From the NCBI GenBank assembly GCA_038531745.1, contig JBCBBJ010000003.1, positions 186,001 through 250,000 of the forward strand: a stretch of DNA of 64,000 bases. The letters run 5' to 3'. Made by a program: the position numbers and the translations under genes. Positions 1 to 8,276 of the stretch are shown one piece after another (position 1 is the stretch's first letter; every line of letters begins with the position of its first letter). The stretch comes from CALLPQ01 sp038531745 (GTDB taxonomy: Bacteria; Pseudomonadota; Alphaproteobacteria; Caulobacterales; Parvularculaceae). The notes beneath the pieces are model-generated. The model saw only the letters and a program-made list of their open reading frames with translations, was not told the origin of the DNA and did not search any database.

Positions 1-2
1 GC

Positions 3-938
3 GCGCATATGCCGTTTTTTACGCCGCAATATGTGGCGGGGTTGCGCACCCGGATCGACCAAAAAATTGAAAGCCTCCTCGATCAAATGGCTGACGCGGG
101 GCCGGAACTGGACTTTGTAGAGCATTTCGCGGCGCAACTGCCCATGTTCACCTTGTGTGAGATGCTGGGCATTCCGGAGGACGAACGTACAAAGCTGTTT
201 GAGTGGATGCATTACCTTGAGCGTGCGCAAGATACGATGGCGCGGCGCGGTATTGGCGGCATTGATCCTGAATTCCTAATGCGTTTTCTCGGTGAGATGA
301 CGGCGCTGTTCGCCTATGGGCGGGACATTCTGGCCGACCGGCGGGCTCATCCGCGTGAAGATCTATTGAGCGCCATTGCCAATGCCCAAGTGGAAGGTGA
401 ACTTTTGTCGCCCGAATTTCTCGACGGCTCGTGGCTCCTCATCCTTTTTGCGGGCAATGACACAACCCGGAACTCTTTGTCGGGAACGATCCGCCTCCTG
501 ACCGACTTCCCGGATCAGCGGGCCGCACTCCTTGCCGCACCGCAGACGATGACGGCAGGTGTTGATGAAGCGATCCGCATGGTCTCTCCGGTCATCTATA
601 TGCGCCGGACCGCCACCAAAGATACGCAGATTGGTGCGCAAAAAATTGCCCGCGGCGAAAAAATCGTGATGTTTTATGGCGGTGCAAACCGCGACCCGGC
701 GGTTTTTAGCGATGCGGCGCGCTTTGATGTGGCCCGCGCCAATGCTGGCGATCACATGGCGTTTGGCTACGGGCCCCATGTGTGCCTCGGCAAACGGGTT
801 GCCAATATGCAGCTTGAGGCCGCCCTTAGCGCTATCCTGGCACGCTTTCCAAACATCAAAACCACCGGCGATATCGACATCGCCCCCAGCAATTTTGTCC
901 ATGCGATTTCACGACTTGGGGTCGCCCTCAACGGCTAA
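3..938 (+). CDS. Cytochrome P450 (N-terminus cut by window edge)
   Basis: Heme-thiolate monooxygenase. The frame is open to the left edge, so roughly the first quarter of a usual ~400-residue bacterial P450 is missing; the first visible residues (MPFFTPQYV) match the conserved C-helix region following the heme-contacting HxxxR. Visible landmarks are the I-helix oxygen-activation motif FAGNDTT (near codon 150), the K-helix ExxR in DEAIRM, and the heme-binding loop FGYGPHVCLGKR with the cysteine ligand. The substrate cannot be read from the sequence; the style recalls CYP families acting on lipids or steroids. A sulfotransferase gene follows within about 20 bases on the same strand, so the two may be co-transcribed. 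Confidence 0.93.
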   Translation, partial: AHMPFFTPQYVAGLRTRIDQKIESLLDQMADAGPELDFVEHFAAQLPMFTLCEMLGIPEDERTKLFEWMHYLERAQDTMARRGIGGIDPEFLMRFLGEMTALFAYGRDILADRRAHPREDLLSAIANAQVEGELLSPEFLDGSWLLILFAGNDTTRNSLSGTIRLLTDFPDQRAALLAAPQTMTAGVDEAIRMVSPVIYMRRTATKDTQIGAQKIARGEKIVMFYGGANRDPAVFSDAARFDVARANAGDHMAFGYGPHVCLGKRVANMQLEAALSAILARFPNIKTTGDIDIAPSNFVHAISRLGVALNG

Positions 939-955
939 CCCACCAATTGGCGATA

Positions 956-1858
956 ATGCAGTTTTTTGACCAGAATTTTCTTATTTGCCCCGGGGTAGAA
1001 AAGTGCGGCACCACGAGCTTGCATGCGTTGCTCCAGGGGCAGACGGGCCTGTGCGTGCCGGACAAAAAAGAGCTTTTTTTCTTCAACGCCAATTTCGACA
1101 GGGGCGAAGATTTTTACCGCTCGCATTTTATTACCAAGACGGGCGCCGCCGACAATTGGTTTGTGGATATTACCCCCTCCTATTTTCGGCGGGACAAAAC
1201 GCTTGACCAGATTAGCCAATCCCTGCGCGGGGAAGTACGCATTGTCATTTTAATCCGTAATCCGATCAAACGGGCCTTTTCGTTTTATTGGCACGACATG
1301 GTGCGCCATTATTTGCGCGGTGAAAAAGGGGCCAGTAATTTTGACACCTTCCTGAATTGTTCATTCAAAAGCTTTTTCCACCTGCGTAACGATTATTATT
1401 TTACGCCGTACGCGCCGATGTTAAAACGCTGGCTATCAGCCTTTCCCGATCATTGTTCCGTCCACATAACCGAAGAAACAGTCCGCGATCCACGTCCTCT
1501 AATCGGGGCGATCAACACCATGTGCGGTACCTCTATCCCGGAAGAGACGGCCTTCCCCCGCGAGAACGCGGCGCTGCTTGAAACGCTGTCAATCTTTCCG
1601 AAGGGGCTGCGCCGCCATACTGACCAGGGGATCAAAGTGATGCAAATGCGCCGTCAGAACGCGATCAACGCCATGGCGATGCAGGGCACCTTTACCCATT
1701 TTGTTCCACGCACTGAAGCCGAAGACATGTATCAGACGCTTTTTGCCGATGATATTCGCCAGTGTGAAGATATTCTGGGCCGAGAGCTTTCCGTCCTCGC
1801 CGAGCAGAATGATTTGGTATCGCCCATCGTCAGAGCTTATGGGCGCGGGGGCGTCTAG
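956..1858 (+). CDS. PAPS-dependent sulfotransferase family protein
   Basis: Predicted cytosolic transfer of a sulfuryl group from PAPS to a hydroxyl or amine. The 5'-phosphosulfate loop is GVEKCGTTSLH near residues 13-23, followed by the KELFFF segment usual in these enzymes, and the 3'-phosphate site is RNPIKRAFSFYWH. Length (about 300) suits the Sulfotransfer_1/3 families. The start is uncertain: ATG at 956 is used here, but an in-frame TTG lies at 947; neither has a strong ribosome site. It directly follows the P450 gene, which suggests (inference only) that a P450-hydroxylated product could be the sulfated substrate. Confidence 0.85.
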   Translation: MQFFDQNFLICPGVEKCGTTSLHALLQGQTGLCVPDKKELFFFNANFDRGEDFYRSHFITKTGAADNWFVDITPSYFRRDKTLDQISQSLRGEVRIVILIRNPIKRAFSFYWHDMVRHYLRGEKGASNFDTFLNCSFKSFFHLRNDYYFTPYAPMLKRWLSAFPDHCSVHITEETVRDPRPLIGAINTMCGTSIPEETAFPRENAALLETLSIFPKGLRRHTDQGIKVMQMRRQNAINAMAMQGTFTHFVPRTEAEDMYQTLFADDIRQCEDILGRELSVLAEQNDLVSPIVRAYGRGGV

Positions 1859-1903
1859 CGGCACGCGGTTGCAGAATGGATAGGGCTTTTGACCCGGAAC
1901 TTC

Positions 1904-2010
1904 CGCCTCCCCGTGGCTCGACCAAAGGGTACATGGCGTTGCCCCTAGACGATTTATCGATATTCCTCAGTAGGCAGCGCACCCTGGGCCCCGCGATCAA
2001 GTGGCGGGGA
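1904..2010 (-). repeat. Dispersed double-hairpin repeat, copy A
   Basis: About 107 bp that, read on the minus strand, begins with a ccccgccacttgatcgcggg hairpin arm, passes a tgcctactgaggaatat core and ends near gtcgagccacggggaggcgg. The same order of elements is found at 21137-21246 and 55346-55466. It sits in the 207-bp gap between the sulfotransferase and ubiK, which convergently face it. No coding content is apparent. Confidence 0.75.
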
Positions 2011-2065
2011 AGCGGCGGAGCACCAACCATAAAATAGACCCCGTGGGCACGGACCCAGTGCGATC

Positions 2066-2314
2066 TTATGTGTTGAGACCAGCCTCAAGCGCCTCAAGAC
2101 GCTCCAGGAGGGCCTCGTTCTCGGCTCTGGCTTTGGCGGCCATTTCCTGCACCATCTCAAACTCTTCGCGGGTGACAAGGTCCATATCCGCCAGCATTTT
2201 TTGCAATTGCCCGCGAAAGACTGTCTCCGCCTCCCGGCGCACGCCGTCGGCGGCTCCGGCTGCTTCGGTCATTGCCTGGGCCACATGATCAAAAAATGGG
2301 TTTCGCGTTTGCAT
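2066..2314 (-). CDS. ubiK: UbiK/BMFP-domain accessory factor
   Basis: Small helical protein of about 82 residues of the YqiC/UbiK (BMFP, DUF526) family, an accessory factor of aerobic ubiquinone biosynthesis in Escherichia coli that also binds membranes. The start MQTRNPFFD is the family's typical N-terminus, so I place it ten codons inside the longest open frame. The body has the characteristic VRREAE..QLQKMLADMDLVTREEFE stretch and a C-terminal heptad-like coiled coil (AKARAENEALLERLEALE) that trimerises in homologues. It is monocistronic, divergent from the acyl-CoA ligase. Assignment to ubiquinone synthesis is by family. Confidence 0.85.
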   Translation of the reverse strand: MQTRNPFFDHVAQAMTEAAGAADGVRREAETVFRGQLQKMLADMDLVTREEFEMVQEMAAKARAENEALLERLEALEAGLNT

Positions 2315-2446
2315 CGGTGAAATTCCCTTCGCTTTGCCATCCATATAAGACGCGCCACGGTAATTTCAAACCGGGCGACCATTTGACAGCCCCGCGCCGT
2401 CTCTCCACACTTTGGGCAAAAAGATGATAAAAAGTGGAGAACGCCC

Positions 2447-4078
2447 ATGTACACGCTTGCCCTGACGCAGGCTTATTTTCCAGCCCAGCCCGCCGACGAT
2501 GGCAGCCCGGCCCCGGCACCCATGACGATTGGGGATATGCTCCACCAATCAGCCCAAAAAGCGCCCGATCACCCGGCCTTGAAAGAGCTATTACCCGATG
2601 GTGAGATTGGCCGGGTTTGGACCTATGATGCGCTTTATGCGGACAGTATGCGGCTTGCGAACGCCCTTGCCAGCCGTCATCCGGCGGGCACCCGTGTGGC
2701 GGTTTTTGCCAATAATTGTCCCGAATGGCTTTTGTTGGAAATTGCCACCAGCATGGCAAAGCTCATTCTGGTGACGGTCAATCCGGCTTATCAGAAAAGT
2801 GAGCTAAAGTTCGTCCTCGAACAATCGCGGAGCGAGGCGATTTACTATGTGAACGACTTTCGGGGGAATCCGATTAAATCAATCGCCGATGAGGTATGTG
2901 CCAGCCTGCCTAATATTCAGCATCGCATTCTCCTCACCGACCATGACGCTTTATTCGCCGGTGCCGATACGCCCCATAACCGTACTGCGCACCCCGATGA
3001 CCCTGTCCAAATTCAGTATACGTCAGGAACAACGGGTTTTCCAAAGGGAGCGCTCCTTCATCATCACGGTCTTGTGCGTAATGCGATCGATTGTATGCAC
3101 CGCTCCGGGATTAGCCCGCAAAGTGTTTTTGTTCATTATATGCCTTTGTTCCACACCACGGGCTGTGCGGTGTTGGCGTTGGGCGGACTTGGCTCCGGCG
3201 CCACCATGATCCTGGCACCAATGTTTGATCCCGTCCTGATCGCCCGAACTTTTGCGCGTGAAAACGTCACCATGTTCTTCGGTGTACCAACCATGATCGT
3301 TGCCCTTTTGGCGGAGATAAAACGGGCGGGCTATGAATTACCGCATCTTAAACGGGTTTCCGCTGGCGGGGCCATGGTGGCGCCAGAGCTTTGCCGGGAG
3401 GCGCGCGATCTGCTCGGCGCCTCCATTCAGATTGTCTACGGACAAACCGAGGCTTCCCCGGTGATCACCCATGCCTGGCACGATGACAGTATGGAAGACA
3501 TGACCCAGACCATTGGCCAACCGGTGCCCCATATTGATGTGTCGATCCGCAATCCGGCGGACAATAGTGTTTGCGCCCTTGATGAGCAGGGGGAAATCTG
3601 TTGCCGCGGTTATCTTGTGATGACCGGCTATAATGATAACCCGAAGGCGACCGATGCCGCCATCGATGCCGACGGCTGGCTCCATACCGGTGATCTTGGC
3701 ACCATGGATGCGCGCGGCTATCTGAAAATCACCGGCCGGGTAAAAGAGATGATCATTCGGGGCGGGGAAAACCTCTTCCCGGCGGAAATTGAGAATGCCA
3801 TGCTCGAACATCCCGATGTGGCGGAGGTGGCGGTTGTGGGCATTCCAGACCAAAAATGGGGTGAGCAGGTGGCCTGTTTCATGCGGGGCGCAACGGGCCA
3901 TAAACCCAAAGATGCAGATCTGAAGGCTTTTATCCGCCGCGATCTCTCCCCCCAGAAAACGCCCACCTTTTGGATTTGGGTTGATGAATGGCCCCTCACC
4001 GGCTCTGGTAAAATCCAGAAATTTAAGCTACGAGAGGCTTTTGAGGCGGGTACCTTTTCGCAAGACACGGTTTGTTAA
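2447..4078 (+). CDS. Long/medium-chain acyl-CoA synthetase (AMP-forming)
   Basis: Activates a fatty acid through an acyl-adenylate to acyl-CoA. Of 543 residues, the ATP/AMP P-loop YTSGTTGFPKG lies near 191-201, the A5 motif YGQTEASP near 331-338, TGDLG near 414, the linker GRVKEMIIRGGENLFP near 430-446, and the catalytic lysine in the C-terminal GSGKIQKF around 525. These are all ANL-superfamily positions in proper order. The ATG has the ribosome site gtggag 8 bases upstream. Alone between ubiK (divergent) and lgt. Chain-length preference cannot be told; FadD-like or medium-chain ligases are both possible. Confidence 0.92.
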   Translation: MYTLALTQAYFPAQPADDGSPAPAPMTIGDMLHQSAQKAPDHPALKELLPDGEIGRVWTYDALYADSMRLANALASRHPAGTRVAVFANNCPEWLLLEIATSMAKLILVTVNPAYQKSELKFVLEQSRSEAIYYVNDFRGNPIKSIADEVCASLPNIQHRILLTDHDALFAGADTPHNRTAHPDDPVQIQYTSGTTGFPKGALLHHHGLVRNAIDCMHRSGISPQSVFVHYMPLFHTTGCAVLALGGLGSGATMILAPMFDPVLIARTFARENVTMFFGVPTMIVALLAEIKRAGYELPHLKRVSAGGAMVAPELCREARDLLGASIQIVYGQTEASPVITHAWHDDSMEDMTQTIGQPVPHIDVSIRNPADNSVCALDEQGEICCRGYLVMTGYNDNPKATDAAIDADGWLHTGDLGTMDARGYLKITGRVKEMIIRGGENLFPAEIENAMLEHPDVAEVAVVGIPDQKWGEQVACFMRGATGHKPKDADLKAFIRRDLSPQKTPTFWIWVDEWPLTGSGKIQKFKLREAFEAGTFSQDTVC

Positions 4079-4123
4079 CCACGATAAGACAGGCCTTTGT
4101 GAGGCAACACCATAGGCACCGCC

Positions 4124-5089
4124 ATGCCCTTCCCCGATCTTGATCCCATTGCGTTACAGCTCGGCCCTTTGCCAATCCGCTGGTACTCGCTTGCCTATCT
4201 GGCGGGTGCGGTTTTTGGCGCGATCTATCTGTTGCAAGTGCTCAAACGCCCGGCGCTTTGGGGGTTAAAAACGCGCGGTCCGCTCAACAGTGATCAACTG
4301 ACCGATGTGGCAACGCTGGCCGCCCTTGGCGCCATTCTGGGTGGACGGCTTGGCTATGTGCTTTTTTACGACCCAAGCCTGCTGGTTGCCCCATGGGAAA
4401 GCCTCGGCTCGATGATGGGCGGCGATGGCCTCATCAAAACGCTGATCGGTTGGGTGCCGATCCCACCCGCCCTGATGATGTGGCGCGGCGGCATGTCGTT
4501 CCATGGCGGGCTGATTGGCGTATCGATCATCGGTTACTTATTCGCCCGCAAAAACCGGGTTGACGCGCTGGTCCTCGGCGATCTTTTCGCCTGCGCTGCG
4601 CCCATTGGATTGTTCTTTGGACGGATTGCCAATTTTATCAATGGGGAGCTTTACGGGCGCGCGTGGGATGGCCCGTGGGCGATGATTTTTCCCGCAGATC
4701 CGTTCCAAGTCGCCCGCCACCCCAGCCAACTCTATGAGGCTGCACTGGAAGGGCTGGTGCTTTTTGGCGTCATGATGGTCACAACGTTTTCTTTTGGGTT
4801 TTTGAAAAAGAAAGGGGCCAGTATCGGGGTCTTTCTGGCGGGCTATGGCATCGCCCGGATCATCGTTGAAAATTTCCGCGAACCCGATGCGCATTTGGCA
4901 GCGTTCCCGTTCGGGCTTACCATGGGGATGATCCTGTCAACGCCGATGGTGCTGGCCGGTCTGTGGCTCATCCGCCGCGCCCATTCTGTTGCAGCATGCC
5001 CCATTGCCGAAGCTCCCCCACCCATGGTGACCGATAGCGCCCCCTCAAAGAAATCGGGCACCAGAGCAGGCAAAGCCGGGCGCCCATGA
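4124..5089 (+). CDS. lgt: Prolipoprotein diacylglyceryl transferase Lgt
   Basis: Inner-membrane enzyme that moves diacylglycerol from phosphatidylglycerol onto the lipobox cysteine of prolipoproteins, the first step of lipoprotein maturation. It is multi-pass, with the essential SFHGG segment near residues 125-129 and the Lgt signature GRIANFINGELYGR near 167-180, followed by RHPSQLYEA and a late RIIVENFREPD. Length 321 is slightly long through a basic, low-complexity C-terminal tail. Its stop overlaps the start of the next gene by four bases (ATGA), so it is translationally coupled to midA and pgeF. Lipoproteins in this window that would be clients include those at 16316 and the KatG at 27676. 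Confidence 0.97.
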   Translation: MPFPDLDPIALQLGPLPIRWYSLAYLAGAVFGAIYLLQVLKRPALWGLKTRGPLNSDQLTDVATLAALGAILGGRLGYVLFYDPSLLVAPWESLGSMMGGDGLIKTLIGWVPIPPALMMWRGGMSFHGGLIGVSIIGYLFARKNRVDALVLGDLFACAAPIGLFFGRIANFINGELYGRAWDGPWAMIFPADPFQVARHPSQLYEAALEGLVLFGVMMVTTFSFGFLKKKGASIGVFLAGYGIARIIVENFREPDAHLAAFPFGLTMGMILSTPMVLAGLWLIRRAHSVAACPIAEAPPPMVTDSAPSKKSGTRAGKAGRP

Positions 5090-6324
5090 CCGCGCCGCCC
5101 CCCTCAACCTCGTCAAAAGAGGGCAACAACGCTGGCGACGCATCGGCACTCGCCGAGCGGTTGAAGGCTGTCATCAAGCAACGCGGGCCCTTATCGGTCC
5201 GCGATTTTATGGCCGATGCGCTCTACCACCCTCAGGATGGCTATTACATGTCCGCCGCTGCGCACGGGCGTAAAAGCCCGCTTGGGGCCGACGGGGATTT
5301 TACCACAGCACCGGAAATCAGTCAGATCTTCGGCGAAATCCTGGGGCTATGGCTGGTTCAATCCTGGCTTGATATGGGCAGTCCGTGCCCGCTCAATCTT
5401 GTGGAGCTTGGGCCCGGGCGCGGTACACTGATGAATGATATCTTGCGCGCCGCCAGGCTGCGGCCCGAATTTGTCGATGCAGCGCAAATTTGGCTCGTGG
5501 AGACAAGCGGGCGATTACGCCATGAGCAACAAAAACGGCTCAAACCCCATAATGATGCGCGGATCGAATGGGTTGATCGGTTTACGGATGTTCCGGGCGC
5601 CCCAACCCTGCTGGTGGCCAACGAATTTTTCGATTGCTTGCCCATTGCGCAATATGTCTGGCAACAAACCGGCTGGCATGAGCGCGTGGTTGGCCTCAAT
5701 TGGGAAAGTGAGGATTTTTGTTTTGACATGGCCCCGGCCCCGTCGCTCGACCGGACACTTCTCGCGCACCCCCTCGGGGTGACACCAACCCCCGTCCCCT
5801 CAACCGCTACGGTGATAACCCCATTGGCGGCAACAACCCCGCCAGTGGCGGGGGATATTCTGGAAATCGGTGAGGAAGGTCAAAAACTTGCTGCCACCAT
5901 TGCGCAGTTTTTGACGACCCATTCCGGCCGTGCCCTGATTATTGATTATGGACCTGCAGTGAGCGGCTATGGCGAAAGCCTGCAAGCGGTGCGCGACCAT
6001 GAGTTCTGGCCACCCCTTTCTGACCCCGGCCAGGCTGACCTGACGGCCCATGTGGATTTTCAACGTCTTGGGGCCGCTGCCCTCCACGAGGGGGCAGCCT
6101 TTTACGGACCGCAACCGCAAGGGCGGTTTCTCGATCGGTTGGGGCTTGCCTTGCGGGTTGAGGCGTTGTGCCGCGCCCGGCCGGAAGCCGAAGCGGACAC
6201 GATCCGGCAAGGGGCATATCGGCTTTCAAGCCCGGCGCAAATGGGGGAATTGTTCAAAGTCATTTGCCTGTCGTCGCCAGCGCTTGCACCCCCGGCGGGC
6301 TTCGAAAGTGCTTTGGCGCCGTGA
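5086..6324 (+). CDS. MidA/NDUFAF7-family SAM-dependent methyltransferase
   Basis: Class I methyltransferase of the COG1565 (DUF185) family. The mitochondrial homologue NDUFAF7 methylates an arginine of a complex I subunit, so a role in respiratory complex I assembly is likely by family. The SAM motif VELGPGRGTLMNDILRA is near residues 105-121, followed by LLVANEFFDCLPI, the family's hallmark. An unusual proline/threonine-rich insertion (about residues 228-250, PTPVPSTATVITPLAATTPP) interrupts the central part. Starts inside the lgt stop and ends overlapping the GTG of pgeF; lgt-midA-pgeF is a recurrent alphaproteobacterial order. Confidence 0.9.
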   Translation: MTAPPPSTSSKEGNNAGDASALAERLKAVIKQRGPLSVRDFMADALYHPQDGYYMSAAAHGRKSPLGADGDFTTAPEISQIFGEILGLWLVQSWLDMGSPCPLNLVELGPGRGTLMNDILRAARLRPEFVDAAQIWLVETSGRLRHEQQKRLKPHNDARIEWVDRFTDVPGAPTLLVANEFFDCLPIAQYVWQQTGWHERVVGLNWESEDFCFDMAPAPSLDRTLLAHPLGVTPTPVPSTATVITPLAATTPPVAGDILEIGEEGQKLAATIAQFLTTHSGRALIIDYGPAVSGYGESLQAVRDHEFWPPLSDPGQADLTAHVDFQRLGAAALHEGAAFYGPQPQGRFLDRLGLALRVEALCRARPEAEADTIRQGAYRLSSPAQMGELFKVICLSSPALAPPAGFESALAP

Positions 6325-7115
6325 CCGGTGCGCCTGCGCTTGCCCCCCTGCGTGCACCGCGCCTCGATGCGGTGGCGGGCATTCGCCACGGCTTTTTTGG
6401 CCGTGAGGGCGGTGTCTCCCCGGCCCCGTTTGACAGTTTGAATACCGGTTTCGGCGCCGATGATGCGCACGCCAATGTGACGGAAAACCGGGCCCGGTGT
6501 GCCGCTTTTCTGGGTGCGAAGCCGGACCGTCTTTTAACGGTTCATCAGGTGCATTCGCCCCGCGTCGTCACCGTCGATGGCCCGTGGTCGGGCTCTGCGC
6601 CCCAAGCCGATGGCCTGGTGACGACCCAACCGCATTTAGCGTTGGGCGCCCTTGCCGCCGACTGCATGCCCTATCTATTTGTTGATCCACAGGCGCGGGT
6701 TATCGGGTCCGCCCATGCGGGCTGGCCCGGCACGCTCGCCGGCGTTCTTGAAGCCCTGATCGCGGCTATGGTTAGCCTCGGCGCGGACCCGGCGCGGATT
6801 GAGGGCGCCTTGGGTCCATGTCTGCGCCAACCAAACTTTGAGGTGGGGCTCGATCTCGTGGCACAGTTTGAGGCGAAATTTGGCGGCACAGCCATGGCCG
6901 CTTTTTTCGCGCCAGGACAAGGGCCAGAAAAACGCCAGTTTGATCTTGCCGGGTTTGGGCGCGCGCGTCTGGCCGCGGTTGGCGTCACCCGGCTTGACGA
7001 TGTGGACGCGTGCACCCGCGCGCGCCCGGACCGGTTTTTTAGCTATCGCCATTCGCGTCAAACGGGTCAGCGGGACTATGGACGCAACCTGTCTGCCATC
7101 ATGCTGACCGCGTAG
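6321..7115 (+). CDS. pgeF: Peptidoglycan editing factor PgeF (YfiH/laccase-domain)
   Basis: Member of the YfiH/LACC1 family; in Escherichia coli PgeF removes mis-incorporated L-serine-containing muropeptide precursors, and related proteins have purine nucleoside phosphorylase activity. The zinc-site residues are visible: HQVHSP, LAADCMPY and GSAHAGWPGT. I take the GTG at 6321, which overlaps the midA TGA, because it gives the standard about 264-residue protein starting before IRHGFFGREGGVS; the longer open frame starting at 6168 would overlap midA by more than 150 bases. Third gene of the lgt-midA-pgeF unit. A 14-bp palindrome CGGCGTGCACGCCG follows the stop at 7118-7131. Confidence 0.92.
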   Translation: MTGAPALAPLRAPRLDAVAGIRHGFFGREGGVSPAPFDSLNTGFGADDAHANVTENRARCAAFLGAKPDRLLTVHQVHSPRVVTVDGPWSGSAPQADGLVTTQPHLALGALAADCMPYLFVDPQARVIGSAHAGWPGTLAGVLEALIAAMVSLGADPARIEGALGPCLRQPNFEVGLDLVAQFEAKFGGTAMAAFFAPGQGPEKRQFDLAGFGRARLAAVGVTRLDDVDACTRARPDRFFSYRHSRQTGQRDYGRNLSAIMLTA

Positions 7116-7250
7116 GGCGGCGTGCACGCCGTTAACCGCGATTGTTCGTCTGTGCTAACAGCAATCTGACCAATCACTGTAACAATCCCTTCACGATGAT
7201 TGCGCTGGTGCTCATGGAACGCTAAGATTCTGACGTTAGGGAAGGTCGGC

Positions 7251-8000
7251 ATGCGCAAAGAAGACATCAATCAGCGATTTGGCCTCGATGCCGGGAATGA
7301 TTTTTACATCACAGCCCCGGCTCCCTGCCCCTATTTGGCGGGTCGATATGAACGCAAAGTGTTTTCTTTTCTTGGCGGCGACAAAGCCTCCATCGCTAAT
7401 TCAACCCTGACGCGGCGCGGTTTCCGACGTTCACAGAACATTATTTATATTCCCGCGTGTGAACGGTGCACGGCGTGCACGGCTGTGCGGATCCTTGCCG
7501 ATGACTTTGAGCCCTCAAAATCAAGGCGCCGCATCCTTCGCCGCAATGGTGATCTGGTGCGCCGGCTACGCCCAGCGAAAGCCACCAGCGACCAGTTTTC
7601 CGTCTTGCGCACCTATCTTGACCATCGCCACGCCGATGGCGGAATGGCCGAGATGACCGTGCTCGATTATGCGGCGATGGTGGAGGAGACGGCCGTCGAC
7701 ACCATGATCGTCGAATATTGGCTGGAACAGGACGGCCGCGAACAATTGCTCGCGGCGGCGTTGACCGACCGGCTCGAAGACGGCCTGTCCATGGTTTACA
7801 GCTTTTTTGATCCCGACCATGCCCGCCGTTCCCTGGGTCAATTTATGATCATGGACCACGTGACCCTCGCCCGCGACCTCAACCTGCCGCATATCTATCT
7901 CGGCTACTGGGTCAAAGGCTCCACCAAGATGGATTACAAGGCCGACTTCGAACCCTTGGAACACCTGACCAAGGATGGGTGGAAGCGGTCGTCTGTGTAG
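7251..8000 (+). CDS. bpt: Aspartate/glutamate leucyltransferase Bpt
   Basis: Leucyl/arginyl-tRNA-protein transferase that adds Leu to N-terminal Asp or Glu, creating an N-degron for ClpS/ClpAP. The N-terminal ATE_N domain has PCPYLAGRYERKVF and the cysteine cluster CERCTAC; the C-terminal ATE_C domain has SMVYSFFDPDHARRSLG and the terminal YLGYWVKGSTKMDYKADFEP. The ATG at 7251 with MRKEDINQRF is chosen over the upstream GTG/ATG candidates because homologues begin just before this segment. It stands alone downstream of pgeF with a 135-base gap and is followed by a terminator-like hairpin. Confidence 0.93.
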   Translation: MRKEDINQRFGLDAGNDFYITAPAPCPYLAGRYERKVFSFLGGDKASIANSTLTRRGFRRSQNIIYIPACERCTACTAVRILADDFEPSKSRRRILRRNGDLVRRLRPAKATSDQFSVLRTYLDHRHADGGMAEMTVLDYAAMVEETAVDTMIVEYWLEQDGREQLLAAALTDRLEDGLSMVYSFFDPDHARRSLGQFMIMDHVTLARDLNLPHIYLGYWVKGSTKMDYKADFEPLEHLTKDGWKRSSV

Positions 8001-8097
8001 TGACGATTTTAGTGCGTTCGGCATTCGTGCCACTGTTGGTTCAGCCATGAACGCAATTGAACGACTACTATAGACGGAGCACGCGCTGAGAGCTTTT

Positions 8098-8128
8098 ATG
8101 GCGGGCAAATGCCCGCCCTACGCTTTTT
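8098..8128 (+). terminator. Probable terminator after bpt
   Basis: GGCGGGCA-AA-TGCCCGCC forms a perfect 8-bp stem, followed after four bases by CTTTTT. It lies about 100 bases after the bpt stop. The T run is a few bases off the stem, so this is a moderately good intrinsic terminator. Confidence 0.55.
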
Positions 8129-8276
8129 GTCGGAGGTGTTTGAACTGAGGTAGGGTGGGGTTTACCCCGCAGCAACGCATCCATACGCACACAAATGATA
8201 TATCTTTACCAAAAACATATCCGCGTCACCCTGCCGTCATCAACGAGGTTAACCCCAGCGCACACCCATTACTCGC

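Noticed and set aside
363..902. 179-codon minus-strand frame opposite the P450
   Set aside because: It mirrors the P450 frame and has arginine-rich, low-information composition.
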